A DNA stretch of 64,000 nt from Bradyrhizobium xenonodulans (GTDB lineage: Bacteria; Pseudomonadota; Alphaproteobacteria; Rhizobiales; Xanthobacteraceae): positions 3,192,501 to 3,256,500 of the forward strand of contig NZ_CP089391.1 in NCBI RefSeq assembly GCF_027594865.1, in the 5' to 3' direction. Shown in pieces: positions 9,268-20,232 of the stretch. The position numbers and the translations under genes are program-made. Below the pieces are notes generated by a model that saw only the letters and a program-made list of their open reading frames with translations, was not told the origin of the DNA and searched no databases. Position 1 is the first letter of the stretch. Each line of letters begins with the position of its first letter.

Positions 9268-10863
9268 TTAAGAGCCCGTACCTGCGCTCATGATCGGCCT
9301 GTGGCGCGGCCGGCGTTTCTCGTCGGGGACCGCGGAACTCTCCGGCTGGAGCGGCGGAGAATCGTCTGATATCGGCGCAAGCGCACTCATCACGCGTTCC
9401 GGCGGGAAGGTGACGATCACCTCGGTGCCGATGCGCAGCTTCGATTTCAGTGTGAACGTGCCGCCATGCAGATCAATCAGGTTCTTGGCGATCGGCAGGC
9501 CGAGGCCTGCGCCCTGTTCGGCCGACTTGATTGAGTTGGAGCCTTGGCCGAACGAGGCGAGCACGACCGGGATCTCGTCCTCGGGAATGCCGGAACCGGA
9601 ATCCCGCACCGAAAGATATTGTCCGCCCGAGGCAGTCCATCCGGCCTTGAGCCAGATCTCGCCGCCTTGCGGGGTGAACTTGATCGAGTTGGAGACCAGA
9701 TTGAGCACGACCTGGCGGATGGCGCGCTCGTCGGCCCAGAGCCGCGGCATGGCCTGCTCGAACACCTCGTGGATGGTGATGCCGCGGCTGGAGGCGCGCA
9801 GCTTCATCAGATGATGGCAGTCGGCGACGATGCCGACCAGCGACACCGCTTCCTCGTTCAGTTCGTAGCGGCCGGCCTCGATCCGCGACAGATCGAGGAT
9901 CTCGTTGATGAGATTGAGCAGGTGCACGCCGGAATTATGGATGTCGGCGGAATATTCTTTGTAGACCGGCACGGCATGGGCGCCGAAAATCTCGCTCTTC
10001 ATCACCTCGGAGAAACCGAGGATTGCGTTCAGCGGCGTGCGCAGCTCGTGGCTCATCTGCGCGAGGAAGCGCGACTTGGCGACGTTGGCGGATTCGGCAC
10101 GATGCCGCGCTTCGTCCGAGATCGCCTTGGCCTGCTCGAGCTCACCGATCAGCGCGTCCTTCTCGGCGCGCGCCTCAAGCGTAGCAAAGGTCGAGGAGTG
10201 AAGGCGATGCGCCAGCAGCACGAAATAGCCTTCGGCCGCGAGCGCGAGCGCGGCCAGGATGTAATTGTCCAGCGCGCCGGTCATCGCGAAGCTCAGCGCC
10301 ATCGCGACCGCAACCGGCGCGGTGGCGGCAAGGGCGGCGATCGGCAAGTTCGCCGCCAGCATGCTCGATACTGCGATCACCAGCAGCATCAGGAACATCA
10401 TCAGCGTTTCCGTGACCATGTCGAGCACGGGATGGATCAGGATCGCCATCCAGCACAGGCCGTAGAGCAGGTCGAGCACCACGAAGCGCGTCCGCCAGGC
10501 GCGCGTTGCCGCGGGCGAGGCGGGCTCGGCTAAAAAGCGGTGGCAACTGCGGATCATCGCAGCGTGAATGCAGAGCATGCCGGCGGTCCAGGCCGCGGCC
10601 GGAATCGGCTGCATCCACAGCCCGAACAGTATGCCGGTGGCGACCACCAGCAGCATCACGACATAGGACGCCGACAGCCGCGTCTGGGCATATTGGCGCA
10701 GCATCTCGGCGTCGAAGGCCGGGCGGGTTCCGCTGGTCGACGTTAACTTGTCGCGCGCCTCGCGCACCCGCTGCGCCGCAGCCCGTCGGCTGCTCGCCGA
10801 TGGCGCGCTGACCGGCTCGGCCGGAAGCTGCACGACCTCTGGCTTTTCAGCGGGTTTACTCAT
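9268..10863 (-). CDS. Membrane-bound sensor histidine kinase (DivJ/PleC-like kinase core)
   Basis: 531 residues. After a polar N-terminus come five or six hydrophobic segments between about residues 67 and 220, then a short coiled linker (about 228-265). The HisKA dimerisation domain contains the phosphorylated His272 in MSHELRTPLNAILGFSEVM, and the HATPase_c domain has NLVSNSIKFTPQGG, DSGSGIPEDEI and GAGLGLPIAKNLI (N, G1 and G2 boxes). No receiver domain is fused and no response regulator lies next to it, so it is an orphan kinase here. The core resembles the alphaproteobacterial PdhS/DivJ/PleC group, which hints at a cell-cycle or envelope signal, but that is inference. The two genes downstream of it on this strand (DUF1289 and protease) are separately spaced. 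Confidence 0.9.
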   Translation of the reverse strand: MSKPAEKPEVVQLPAEPVSAPSASSRRAAAQRVREARDKLTSTSGTRPAFDAEMLRQYAQTRLSASYVVMLLVVATGILFGLWMQPIPAAAWTAGMLCIHAAMIRSCHRFLAEPASPAATRAWRTRFVVLDLLYGLCWMAILIHPVLDMVTETLMMFLMLLVIAVSSMLAANLPIAALAATAPVAVAMALSFAMTGALDNYILAALALAAEGYFVLLAHRLHSSTFATLEARAEKDALIGELEQAKAISDEARHRAESANVAKSRFLAQMSHELRTPLNAILGFSEVMKSEIFGAHAVPVYKEYSADIHNSGVHLLNLINEILDLSRIEAGRYELNEEAVSLVGIVADCHHLMKLRASSRGITIHEVFEQAMPRLWADERAIRQVVLNLVSNSIKFTPQGGEIWLKAGWTASGGQYLSVRDSGSGIPEDEIPVVLASFGQGSNSIKSAEQGAGLGLPIAKNLIDLHGGTFTLKSKLRIGTEVIVTFPPERVMSALAPISDDSPPLQPESSAVPDEKRRPRHRPIMSAGTGS

Positions 10864-10999
10864 CGAACAACAACATTCCTGCCCGCGCGAGGCGGGCCTT
10901 CTGCATTGTCTATCTCTGGCAAGAAATCCTTAAGAGGTGACTTAAGGAGCTAAAGAATTACGTTAACCGCGCGTTAATTTTCAGCCCGCGCGATTCCAC

Positions 11000-12277
11000 T
11001 CAGTGGAGCCAGGCGTGCTGCGCAATGTAGACGACGGCGCCGGCCAGATAGCCCGCGAGCGCAGGTCCTGCGATGCGGCGGGCGTACCAGAGGAACTCGA
11101 TGCGCTCGAGCCCCATGGCGGCAACGCCGGCGGCCGAGCCGATGATCAGGATCGAGCCGCCGGTGCCGGCGCAATAGGCGATGAACTCCCAGAGGAAGCT
11201 GTCGGTCGGATAATGCGCGAGGTCGTACATGCCCATGGTCGCGGCCACCAGCGGCACGTTGTCGATGACGGCGCTGAGCAGCCCGAGAATGACGACGATG
11301 ACGTCCTGGCGGCCAAAGGTGGCGTCCAGCCATTTGGCCAGCATCGACAGCAGGCCGGCATGTTCAAGGCAGGCGACCGCGAGCAGGATGCCGACGAAGA
11401 ACACGATCGAGCCCATGTCGATGCGGGTCAGCGCATGCGCAAGCGTGAGCGGCTGGCGAACGTGCTCGTCCTTGTTGCGATGGACGATCTCGCCGACCAG
11501 CCAGACGATGCCGAGCCCGAGCAGCACGCCCATGAAGGGCGGCAGATGGGTGAGCGTCTTGAAGGCCGGCACCGCGATCAGCACGCCGAGCCCGAGATAG
11601 AACATCACGTTGCGCTCGAACGGATCGACGCCCTGCAATCCGCCGTCCTTGGACGGGGCCGCGATGGTCCTGCCGCGCAGCGCCAGGCTGATGAACGCCA
11701 GCGGTATCAGCAGATTGACCAGCGAGGGCAGGAATGTCGCAGCCATGATCTTCAACGGCGAGATCTGCCCGCCGATCCACAGCATGGTCGTGGTGACGTC
11801 GCCGATCACGGTCCAGGCGCCGCCGGCATTCGCGGCGATGACGATGAGGGAGGCGAACAACAGGCGGTCGTCGCGCCTGGCGATCAGCCGCTGGATCAGC
11901 GAGACCATCACGATGGTGGTGGTCAGATTGTCGAGGATCGCGCTGAGGAAGAAGGTCACGAAGCCGATCAGCCAGATCATGCGGACCTGGCTGGTCGTGC
12001 TGATCCGTGAGGTGATGACCTCGAAGCCGTCATGGGCGTCGATCACCTCGACGATGGTCATGGCGCCGATCAGGAAGAATACGATCTGTGCGGTGGAGGC
12101 GACCGATTCATCGAGCTGGCGGCCGACGATCGTGTGATCGCCGGTCGCTATCGCGTAGACGGTCCAGAGCAGGCCCGCACCCAACAGCGCGGACGCGCTC
12201 TTGTTGACCCCGATAGGGTGCTCGAGCGCGATCGCCGCATAGGCGAGGACGAAGATGGCGGCGATCGCGATCAGCAA
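11000..12277 (-). CDS. nhaD: NhaD-type sodium/proton antiporter
   Basis: 425-residue polytopic protein of the ArsB/NhaD ion transporter superfamily with about twelve hydrophobic segments. Recognisable family stretches are FFLIGAMTIVEVIDAHDGF, LSAILDNLTTTIVMV, ANAGGAWTVIGDVTTTMLW and AVIDNVPLVAATMGMYDL. The paired DNLTT and DNVPLV motifs are the ion-site signatures of NhaD. The start is uncertain: TTG 12277 has no good ribosome site, and the frame is open further upstream without ATG or GTG. It lies 22 bp after the dehydrogenase gene on the same strand, so it may be translated by coupling. Confidence 0.9.
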   Translation of the reverse strand: MLIAIAAIFVLAYAAIALEHPIGVNKSASALLGAGLLWTVYAIATGDHTIVGRQLDESVASTAQIVFFLIGAMTIVEVIDAHDGFEVITSRISTTSQVRMIWLIGFVTFFLSAILDNLTTTIVMVSLIQRLIARRDDRLLFASLIVIAANAGGAWTVIGDVTTTMLWIGGQISPLKIMAATFLPSLVNLLIPLAFISLALRGRTIAAPSKDGGLQGVDPFERNVMFYLGLGVLIAVPAFKTLTHLPPFMGVLLGLGIVWLVGEIVHRNKDEHVRQPLTLAHALTRIDMGSIVFFVGILLAVACLEHAGLLSMLAKWLDATFGRQDVIVVILGLLSAVIDNVPLVAATMGMYDLAHYPTDSFLWEFIAYCAGTGGSILIIGSAAGVAAMGLERIEFLWYARRIAGPALAGYLAGAVVYIAQHAWLH

Positions 12278-12299
12278 GGCGAGGTCAGTCCGTTTATTG

Positions 12300-13172
12300 T
12301 CAGCGATTGAGGCGTGCGAGCAGGCTCGACGTGTCCCAGCGCTTGCCGCCCATCTTCTCGACTTCGGCGTAGAACTGGTCGACCAGCGCAGTCACCGGCA
12401 GATTGGCGCCATTGCGGCGGGCTTCGGCCAGCGAGATCGAGAGGTCTTTGCGCATCCATTCGACCGCAAAGCCGAAATCGTACTTGTCCTCGTTCATGGT
12501 CTTGTAGCGGTTCTCCATCTGCCAGGACTGCGCCGCCCCTTTTGAGATGGTCTCGATCACGGCGGTGACGTCGAGGCCACTCTTCTTGGCGAAGTGGATG
12601 CCCTCGGAGAGTCCCTGGACCAGGCCGGCGATGCAAATCTGGTTGACCATTTTGGTCAACTGGCCCGAGCCGGCGGGGCCGAGCAGTTTGCACATCCGCG
12701 CATAGGCGCCGGTGATGATCGGCTCGGCGCCGGAATAGGCGTCCTGCGTGCCGCCGCACATCACCGTCAGCACGCCGTTCTCGGCGCCCGCCTGGCCGCC
12801 CGACACGGGTGCGTCGATGAACTTGAAGCCGGCCTTGGTTGCGGCGGCATCGAGCTCGCGCGCGACCTCGGCGGAGGCGGTGGTGTGGTCGACGAAGGTC
12901 GCGCCCTTCTTCACGCCGGCGAAGGCGCCATCGGGGCCGATCGTGACCGCGCGCAGATCGTTGTCGTTGCCGACGCAGCACATCACGAAATCCTGGCCTT
13001 CGGCGGCGGCCTTCGGGGTCGCCGCGGTCTTGCCGCCGAACTTGTCCGCCCATTCCTTCGCCTTGGCCGCGGTGCGGTTGTAGACGGTGACCTCATGGCC
13101 CCCTTTTTTCACGAGGTGTCCGGCCATCGGGAAGCCCATGACGCCGAGACCGAGGAAAGCGACTTTAGCCAT
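12300..13172 (-). CDS. NAD(P)-dependent beta-hydroxyacid dehydrogenase (3-hydroxyisobutyrate / tartronate semialdehyde reductase family)
   Basis: 290 residues. The N-terminal Rossmann motif is FLGLGVMGFPMAGHL, followed by the substrate-binding DAPVSGGQAGAENG, the catalytic-lysine segment GSGQLTKMVNQI, and a helical C-terminal domain ending near WDTSSLLARL. This is the standard architecture of 3-hydroxyisobutyrate dehydrogenases and 2-hydroxy-3-oxopropionate reductases, and the sequence alone does not decide the substrate. ATG 13172 is preferred to an upstream start at 13265, whose extra residues are not family-like. It is followed at 22 bp by nhaD. Confidence 0.9.
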   Translation of the reverse strand: MAKVAFLGLGVMGFPMAGHLVKKGGHEVTVYNRTAAKAKEWADKFGGKTAATPKAAAEGQDFVMCCVGNDNDLRAVTIGPDGAFAGVKKGATFVDHTTASAEVARELDAAATKAGFKFIDAPVSGGQAGAENGVLTVMCGGTQDAYSGAEPIITGAYARMCKLLGPAGSGQLTKMVNQICIAGLVQGLSEGIHFAKKSGLDVTAVIETISKGAAQSWQMENRYKTMNEDKYDFGFAVEWMRKDLSISLAEARRNGANLPVTALVDQFYAEVEKMGGKRWDTSSLLARLNR

Positions 13173-13359
13173 GTGTGGTACCTTGTCCGTAGTTTGGATT
13201 TTACGGTTCTTGCCGGGCGAGGGGGCGCCCGGTTCCGCCGTTGCGGCGGATTGGAGGCGCACCATAAACCCTTGACGCCGGAGGGCAACGCCTTCGTTTG
13301 TCCTCCTCCTGTGCTAGGATGCGGGACCAAGGAGTTACAATAAAAAAGGGAGCGAGAGC

Positions 13360-13797
13360 ATGGGCGGCGTGAGCGTGGGCGTGCTCGATCATTTCAACAT
13401 CCGGACCCGGAATCTGGCCGAGACGGTCCGCTTCTACGAGGACGTGCTGGGCCTCGAAAAAGGCGCCCGGCCGAATTTTGCCTTCCCGGGGGCCTGGATG
13501 TACAGCGAGGGCAAGCCGGTGGTGCACCTCGTCGACATTTCTCCGACCAGCGAGCCACAAAAGCCGGATTCCGGCGTTGTCCACCATGTCGCCTTCGTCA
13601 GCCGCGGGTTCGACGGCATGAAGCAGCGGCTGGCGTCCAAGGGGATGAAGTTCGACTCCCGCCAGGTGCCCGGCGGCGACCTCTGGCAGATCTTCGTCCA
13701 CGACCCCAACGGGGTCATGATCGAGCTGAATTACGAGGCGGCCAAGGAGCAGGGGGCCGCGCCCGCCGAGATGGCTGGCGATATCGGCAGGCAGTAG
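13360..13797 (+). CDS. Glyoxalase/VOC-superfamily protein
   Basis: 145 residues forming a two-module vicinal oxygen chelate fold. VLDHFNIRTRNLAETVRFY contains the first metal-ligand histidine, VHHVAFVSRGFDGMKQRL the second, and IFVHDPNGVMIELNY the C-terminal glutamate ligand. This suggests a metal-dependent lyase, isomerase or dioxygenase of small molecules. GGGAG stands upstream of ATG 13360. It is divergent from the dehydrogenase gene and followed by a hairpin before the mrp-type gene. Confidence 0.88.
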   Translation: MGGVSVGVLDHFNIRTRNLAETVRFYEDVLGLEKGARPNFAFPGAWMYSEGKPVVHLVDISPTSEPQKPDSGVVHHVAFVSRGFDGMKQRLASKGMKFDSRQVPGGDLWQIFVHDPNGVMIELNYEAAKEQGAAPAEMAGDIGRQ

Positions 13798-13839
13798 CCT
13801 TTTGGGCGTTTCCGCTCTAATGGGGCATCCTGAAGCCTT

Positions 13840-13864
13840 GGGCATGATCTGGTGGATCATGCCC
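13840..13864. terminator. Hairpin between the VOC gene and the Mrp-type ATPase gene
   Basis: A 10-bp perfect stem, GGGCATGATC pairing with GATCATGCCC, with a 5-base loop, lies 43 bp after the VOC stop and 18 bp before the TTG start of the next gene. No T run follows. It could be a weak terminator or a leader hairpin. Confidence 0.5.
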
Positions 13865-13881
13865 CGTTTGGGAGATGCGCT

Positions 13882-16327
<2,446 letters not shown>

Positions 16328-16354
16328 TCTTCAAGTCCAAAGTCGCAAGACCGG

Positions 16355-16389
16355 AAAGCCCGGCCTCCTCGTGAGGCCGGGCTTTTTCT
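16355..16389 (+). terminator. Rho-independent terminator after the first TRAP binding protein
   Basis: A 13-bp perfect stem, AAAGCCCGGCCTC (16355-16367) pairing with 16373-16385, with a 5-base loop, runs into TTTTTCTT. It separates the two dctP-like genes into independent transcripts or at least allows differential expression. Confidence 0.9.
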
Positions 16390-16493
16390 TTGCCGCAGTG
16401 CGATCACGATGGCATTCGGTCCGCCGTTGCGTCATGCTGTCCGCAAGCCTCGGCAAGAAGGCCCACAATCACGATCCATCAGGGCAGGAAATC

Positions 16494-17582
16494 ATGAAGA
16501 GAAGAGACTTCATCAAGGTCACAGGACTTGGCGCGGCCGGCGCCGCCACGCTCGCGGCTCCCGCGATCGCGCAGTCGATGCCGGAAATCAAATGGCGCAT
16601 GCCGACGAGCTGGCCGAAATCGCTCGACACGCTCTTTGGCGGCGCCGAGATGATGTGCAAGATGGTCGCGGAAGCGACCGACAACAAATTCCAGATCCAG
16701 ATCTTTGCGGCCGGCGAGATCGTGCCGGGCCTCCAGGTGCTCGACGCCGTGCAGAACGGCACCTGCGAGATCGGCCACACCGCGTCGTACTATTATTTCG
16801 GCAAGGACCCGACCTTCACTTTCGGCTCGGCCGTGCCGTTCGGTCCCAACATGCGCATCAACCAGGCCTGGTACATGCAGGGCGGCGGGCGCGAAGTGCT
16901 AAACGAGTTCTACAAGGGCTACAACGTCGTCTCGCTGCTCGCCGGCAATACCGGCTGCCAGATGGGCGGCTGGTTCAGGAAAGAGGTCAACACGCCCGAG
17001 GATCTCAAGGGCATGAAATTCCGCATCGGCGGCTTCACCGGCCGCGTGCTCCAGAAGCTCGGCGTGGTGCCGCAGCAGCTCGCCGGCGGCGACATCTATC
17101 CTGCGCTGGAGAAGGGCACCATCGACGCCGCCGAATGGGTCGGTCCCTATGACGACGAGAAGCTCGGCTTCTACAAGATCGCGCCGCATTACTACTATCC
17201 CGGCTGGTGGGAAGGCGGGCCGATGCTGCTCGCCTTCGTCAATCTCGACAAATGGAATGCGCTGCCGAAATATTACCAGAGCGTGCTGGAGCAGGCCGGC
17301 CACTACGCCAACAACTACATGATGGCGCGCTACGACACGGCCAATCCGCTGGCGCTGAAGAAGCTGCTCGCGGGCGGCACCAAGCTGCATGCCTTCTCGC
17401 CGCCGATCATGGATGCCTGCTACAAGGCCGCCAAGGAGCTGCACGCCGAAGTCGGCGCCACCAACGCCAACTTCAAGAAGGTGCACGACTCCCTCGCCAA
17501 GTTCACCAGCGACGGCTACGCCTGGTTCCAGGTCGCCGAGGTCGGCTACGACATCTTCATGGCGCGGCGCTCGCAGAGCTGA
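16494..17582 (+). CDS. TRAP transporter solute-binding protein DctP/TakP-type, copy 2
   Basis: 362 residues, a close paralogue of the preceding gene. Tat signal MKRRDFIKVTGLGAAGAAT ends at [60 protein letters not shown] and YYYPGWWEGGP follow. Long identical blocks shared with copy 1 show tandem duplication, while changes in the first half suggest a different ligand. ATG 16494 is preceded by CAGGAA. The larger upstream frame has no family-like residues. It has its own terminator. Confidence 0.92.
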   Translation: MKRRDFIKVTGLGAAGAATLAAPAIAQSMPEIKWRMPTSWPKSLDTLFGGAEMMCKMVAEATDNKFQIQIFAAGEIVPGLQVLDAVQNGTCEIGHTASYYYFGKDPTFTFGSAVPFGPNMRINQAWYMQGGGREVLNEFYKGYNVVSLLAGNTGCQMGGWFRKEVNTPEDLKGMKFRIGGFTGRVLQKLGVVPQQLAGGDIYPALEKGTIDAAEWVGPYDDEKLGFYKIAPHYYYPGWWEGGPMLLAFVNLDKWNALPKYYQSVLEQAGHYANNYMMARYDTANPLALKKLLAGGTKLHAFSPPIMDACYKAAKELHAEVGATNANFKKVHDSLAKFTSDGYAWFQVAEVGYDIFMARRSQS

Positions 17583-17602
17583 TCGCCTCACTTGTCGCCT
17601 GC

Positions 17603-17636
17603 AACGCCCCGAAGCGAAGGCTTCGGGGCGTTCTTG
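17603..17636 (+). terminator. Rho-independent-type terminator after the second TRAP binding protein
   Basis: A 12-bp perfect stem, AACGCCCCGAAG (17603-17614) pairing with 17621-17632, with a 6-base loop, is followed by CTTG. It lies 20 bp past the stop codon. Confidence 0.85.
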
Positions 17637-17837
17637 TTGGTACGTTCAGAAGCGTCTCCAACAAAAAAACTGAAAAACAACCCCATGCACAGTAGACGGG
17701 GACAGCGTTATCAATGACTTGCCGGAATGGCGCGAGCATCTGCGGAATTACCGAAGTTACTTGACGCGTCGGGCGAAACAGCGACATAAGCCTATCATTG
17801 CCTAATCCGAATTTCGGTCGCCGAACCCGAGGGCCCG

Positions 17838-18188
17838 ATGAGCTTCAATCCAGATGAGGTTCAGACCGTGCTGCGCAAGGCCTGGTCGTTGGCCACGGCC
17901 AGCCTATGGACGGCGGACAATCCGGCGGCAGGGCAATGCAACGTCACTGCGCTGCTCATTCATGAATTCTTTGGCGGCGACTTGCTGAAGACGCCGCTGC
18001 CGGCCGGCGATCATTTCTACAATCGGATCGAGGGGCGGCGGTACGACTTCACGGCGAGCCAGTTCGATCAGCCGATCGCTTACATGGATTTGCCGACGGA
18101 TCGGGCGGATGCTGAGCAGGGAGCAACAAGCGACCAATTGGCTGAGCTCAGAGCTGCGTTTCAGGAGAATCGTACAAAGTCAGGTTAG
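17838..18188 (+). CDS. YunG-like conserved protein
   Basis: 116 residues with the pattern seen in the YunG family: TADNPAAGQCNVTALLIHEFFGGDLL, then HFYNRIEGRRYDFTASQF. The cysteine after GQ and the later His/Asp-containing segments resemble a papain-like arrangement, but the function is unknown. No signal peptide is seen. It stands alone, about 255 bp after the previous gene, and is convergent with an uncharacterised gene across a perfect inverted repeat. Confidence 0.65.
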   Translation: MSFNPDEVQTVLRKAWSLATASLWTADNPAAGQCNVTALLIHEFFGGDLLKTPLPAGDHFYNRIEGRRYDFTASQFDQPIAYMDLPTDRADAEQGATSDQLAELRAAFQENRTKSG

Positions 18189-18194
18189 GGCCAG

Positions 18195-18316
18195 CGTAGG
18201 ATGGGTAGAGCGCAGCGAAACCCATCCTTCTCACTCCGGGTGATCAAGCGCGCCATTGCCATTGTTGCCTGAGACTGGCCGCGCGATGGGTTTCGCTGCG
18301 CTCTACCCATCCTACG
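18195..18316. repeat. Perfect 32-bp inverted repeat (dispersed intergenic, REP-like)
   Basis: The arm at 18195-18226 (starting CGTAGGATGGGTAGAG) is the exact reverse complement of 18285-18316, enclosing 58 bp. It fills almost all of the 138-bp convergent gap between the YunG-like gene and the minus-strand gene. A degenerate half copy occurs near 20163-20199. The structure would form a long hairpin in RNA from either strand and may act as a bidirectional terminator or be a non-autonomous mobile repeat. Confidence 0.9.
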
Positions 18317-18326
18317 AGTTATCTGA

Positions 18327-18917
18327 TCACCGATGCGCAGTGACGCCCCAGCCTGATCCCTGCATGCGCATCACGGTGCGATCGCCGTCTGTCCAGAAAC
18401 CGGAAAATCCTGCCCACGGCGCAAACTTCCATAGAAGTTGGCCAAGTTCCGTCGGTTTTTCCTCTTCATCCATCTGGCAATCGGCAGAAGCCCATATTGC
18501 ATTCGCGAGCACGACGAAGATGATTGCAGTATCGACCACGTCCTGCGTTGGCCTCCAAGCGCGTGAGCCGGGCTGATCGTCGGGCCAATCGCCAGTGACC
18601 CACAATTGTGCGCCCGTTTCCGGCTTGAACCCACACGCCCATGCATATTGATTTTCCTTGATGATCGGCACCACCCCATCGGGCCGAGCTTCGTACCGAT
18701 GTGGGGATATCAGGGTGTCCTGACTTTCGAAGATATTGATGTTCCCGCGCTCCAGCCACAGACGACCCAGGCGGCGATTGGTGGTCCGGATGGCCGGCGG
18801 CACGGCGAAAGCGAGAGTGATCTCGGACCCTGCAAAATCATTCTTCCAGCCGAACCAACCGGAGATGAATGAGCAGGCGTCTTCGACGGTGGCAATGATC
18901 TGTGGCGGTTCGCTCAT
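18327..18917 (-). CDS. Uncharacterised protein, possibly of an immunity (SUKH-like) fold
   Basis: 196 residues starting MSEPPQIIATVEDACSFI, with no signal peptide and no membrane segment. It is acidic and tryptophan-rich. The stretch VVPIIKENQYAWACGF followed by LWVTGDWPDD loosely recalls the region of SMI1/KNR4-type immunity proteins where a position-specific ENQ is followed by aromatic residues. This likeness is weak and no toxin gene adjoins. Start ATG 18917 follows TTGGAAA. It lies between plsY (same strand, 26 bp away) and the inverted repeat, and may be co-transcribed with plsY. Confidence 0.55.
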   Translation of the reverse strand: MSEPPQIIATVEDACSFISGWFGWKNDFAGSEITLAFAVPPAIRTTNRRLGRLWLERGNINIFESQDTLISPHRYEARPDGVVPIIKENQYAWACGFKPETGAQLWVTGDWPDDQPGSRAWRPTQDVVDTAIIFVVLANAIWASADCQMDEEEKPTELGQLLWKFAPWAGFSGFWTDGDRTVMRMQGSGWGVTAHR

Positions 18918-18943
18918 TTTCCAATCCCGAAAAAATGCACGCG

Positions 18944-19630
18944 CTAGACCTGCGCTTCCGCCTTCGTATCCGGAGCAGTTCGACCCAGGCGCGGCTCCGT
19001 TCCCGCCAACAGCCGCCCGATGTTGGCGCGATGGCGCACGATCACGTAGAGGCCGCCTGCGATCACCAGCAATCGGTAGGGCAAGGGGTGCTCGAAAGCG
19101 CAGACGAGAACGATGGCCGTCAACGCCGCGAGGATCGAGCTGAGGGAAACAACCCGGGTCATCGCCAGCACGATGCCGAAGGTCGTTGCAGCACCCAGTC
19201 CCACCGGCCACGACAGCGCCAGCAACACCCCCAGCCCGGTCGCCGCGGACTTGCCGCCTGTAAAGTTCAGCCAGATTGACCGGCTGTGTCCGAGCAGTGC
19301 GGCAATTCCGGCCAGGCCAACGGCCCAGGGCACCCACGTTTGCAGGTCGGACGCTGTCGGCGGCGTTGAGGAAAACGCTGCAGCGAGCCAGGGACAGAAC
19401 GAGCGGGCTATGATGATGGCCGCCACGCCTTTCAGCACATCGGCGATGAGCACAACCAGCGCAGGCCATTTTCCCAGAGTCCGCAAGACATTCGTCGCCC
19501 CCGTGGATTTGGAGCCATGCTCGCGGATATCGATGCCTTTCAGGAGCTGTCCCGCCAGATAGCCCGTGGGGATAGAACCGAGAAAATAGGCGATCACCAA
19601 TCCGACGGCGCTCGCTGTCCAGAAGGCCAT
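18944..19630 (-). CDS. plsY: Glycerol-3-phosphate acyltransferase PlsY-type
   Basis: 228-residue membrane enzyme transferring acyl groups from acyl-phosphate to glycerol-3-phosphate, the first step of phospholipid synthesis. The three PlsY motifs are visible: YFLGSIPTGYLAGQL with DIREHGSKSTGATNVLRTLG, then LGHSRSIWLNFTGGKSAATGLG, then FEHPLPYRLL near the C-terminus. About five membrane segments. GGAAA precedes ATG 19630; the upstream extension to 19741 is not family-like. It has an extra C-terminal tail (about 20 polar residues). It sits in an accessory-looking stretch and may be a second copy rather than the housekeeping one. Confidence 0.88.
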   Translation of the reverse strand: MAFWTASAVGLVIAYFLGSIPTGYLAGQLLKGIDIREHGSKSTGATNVLRTLGKWPALVVLIADVLKGVAAIIIARSFCPWLAAAFSSTPPTASDLQTWVPWAVGLAGIAALLGHSRSIWLNFTGGKSAATGLGVLLALSWPVGLGAATTFGIVLAMTRVVSLSSILAALTAIVLVCAFEHPLPYRLLVIAGGLYVIVRHRANIGRLLAGTEPRLGRTAPDTKAEAQV

Positions 19631-19758
19631 GGGTTCGTTTCCAGTTTCCGCAATCGGCATTTTATCGCTGAGTTTGTTTGACCGCCATGGGATGCTCTTG
19701 AAATGGATGCTCTTGAACCTCATTCCGGCTGGGAGCGTCAAACTCTGGACGCTTCAGG

Positions 19759-20085
19759 GTGCTTGCCTTGTCCACCAGTTTGGTCGGCCTTTTTCATATC
19801 CCAACGCTGATCCTTGCATGGATCTTTACGCTCGCCATCGCGGGCGGGCCGCTGCTTTGGAGGTTCCTGAACTACACGCCGGTGACGCGGTGCGCGGTCG
19901 TGCAAGCGGTGTCGAACTTTGTTGCGACGGGATGCTGGCTGACATTCGGCAGCGCGGCGATGAACGCCCACGAGCGCGGTCTGATCTCCTTGTTCACGAG
20001 CATCCTCGCCGTGGCATTCCTGTTTGCTGGAGCGGCCGGTGGCTCGCACCTTATCGCGCGATGGTGTCCCGATGAGCAGCCTTAG
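19759..20085 (+). CDS. Small membrane protein of unknown function
   Basis: 108 residues with three hydrophobic segments (about 5-32, 45-66 and 78-98) and a short polar tail WCPDEQP. The best start is uncertain: GTG 19759 or TTG 19768, neither with a strong ribosome site. It is divergent from plsY. No family was recognised. It is supported by amphipathic and hydrophobic patterning and by the lack of an alternative gene on the other strand. Confidence 0.5.
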   Translation: MLALSTSLVGLFHIPTLILAWIFTLAIAGGPLLWRFLNYTPVTRCAVVQAVSNFVATGCWLTFGSAAMNAHERGLISLFTSILAVAFLFAGAAGGSHLIARWCPDEQP

Positions 20086-20162
20086 CGTGCGACAGGCGCG
20101 GATTATTGGCTGCTGCGCAGCGCTTGCACGAGGTTGAGGGGGAGATCAAAAGGCGGGCAGAC

Positions 20163-20199
20163 CGCAGGATGGGTGGAGCGCCGCGAAAGCCAACCTACG
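20163..20199. repeat. Degenerate half copy of the 18.2-kb inverted-repeat arm
   Basis: CGCAGGATGGGTGGAGCG and the following bases match one arm of the repeat at 18195-18316 with several substitutions. No second arm is present. It lies in the gap before the convergent MarR gene. Confidence 0.65.
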
Positions 20200-20232
20200 A
20201 GTTCAGCGAGCACATCGACCGCCATCCCGCCG

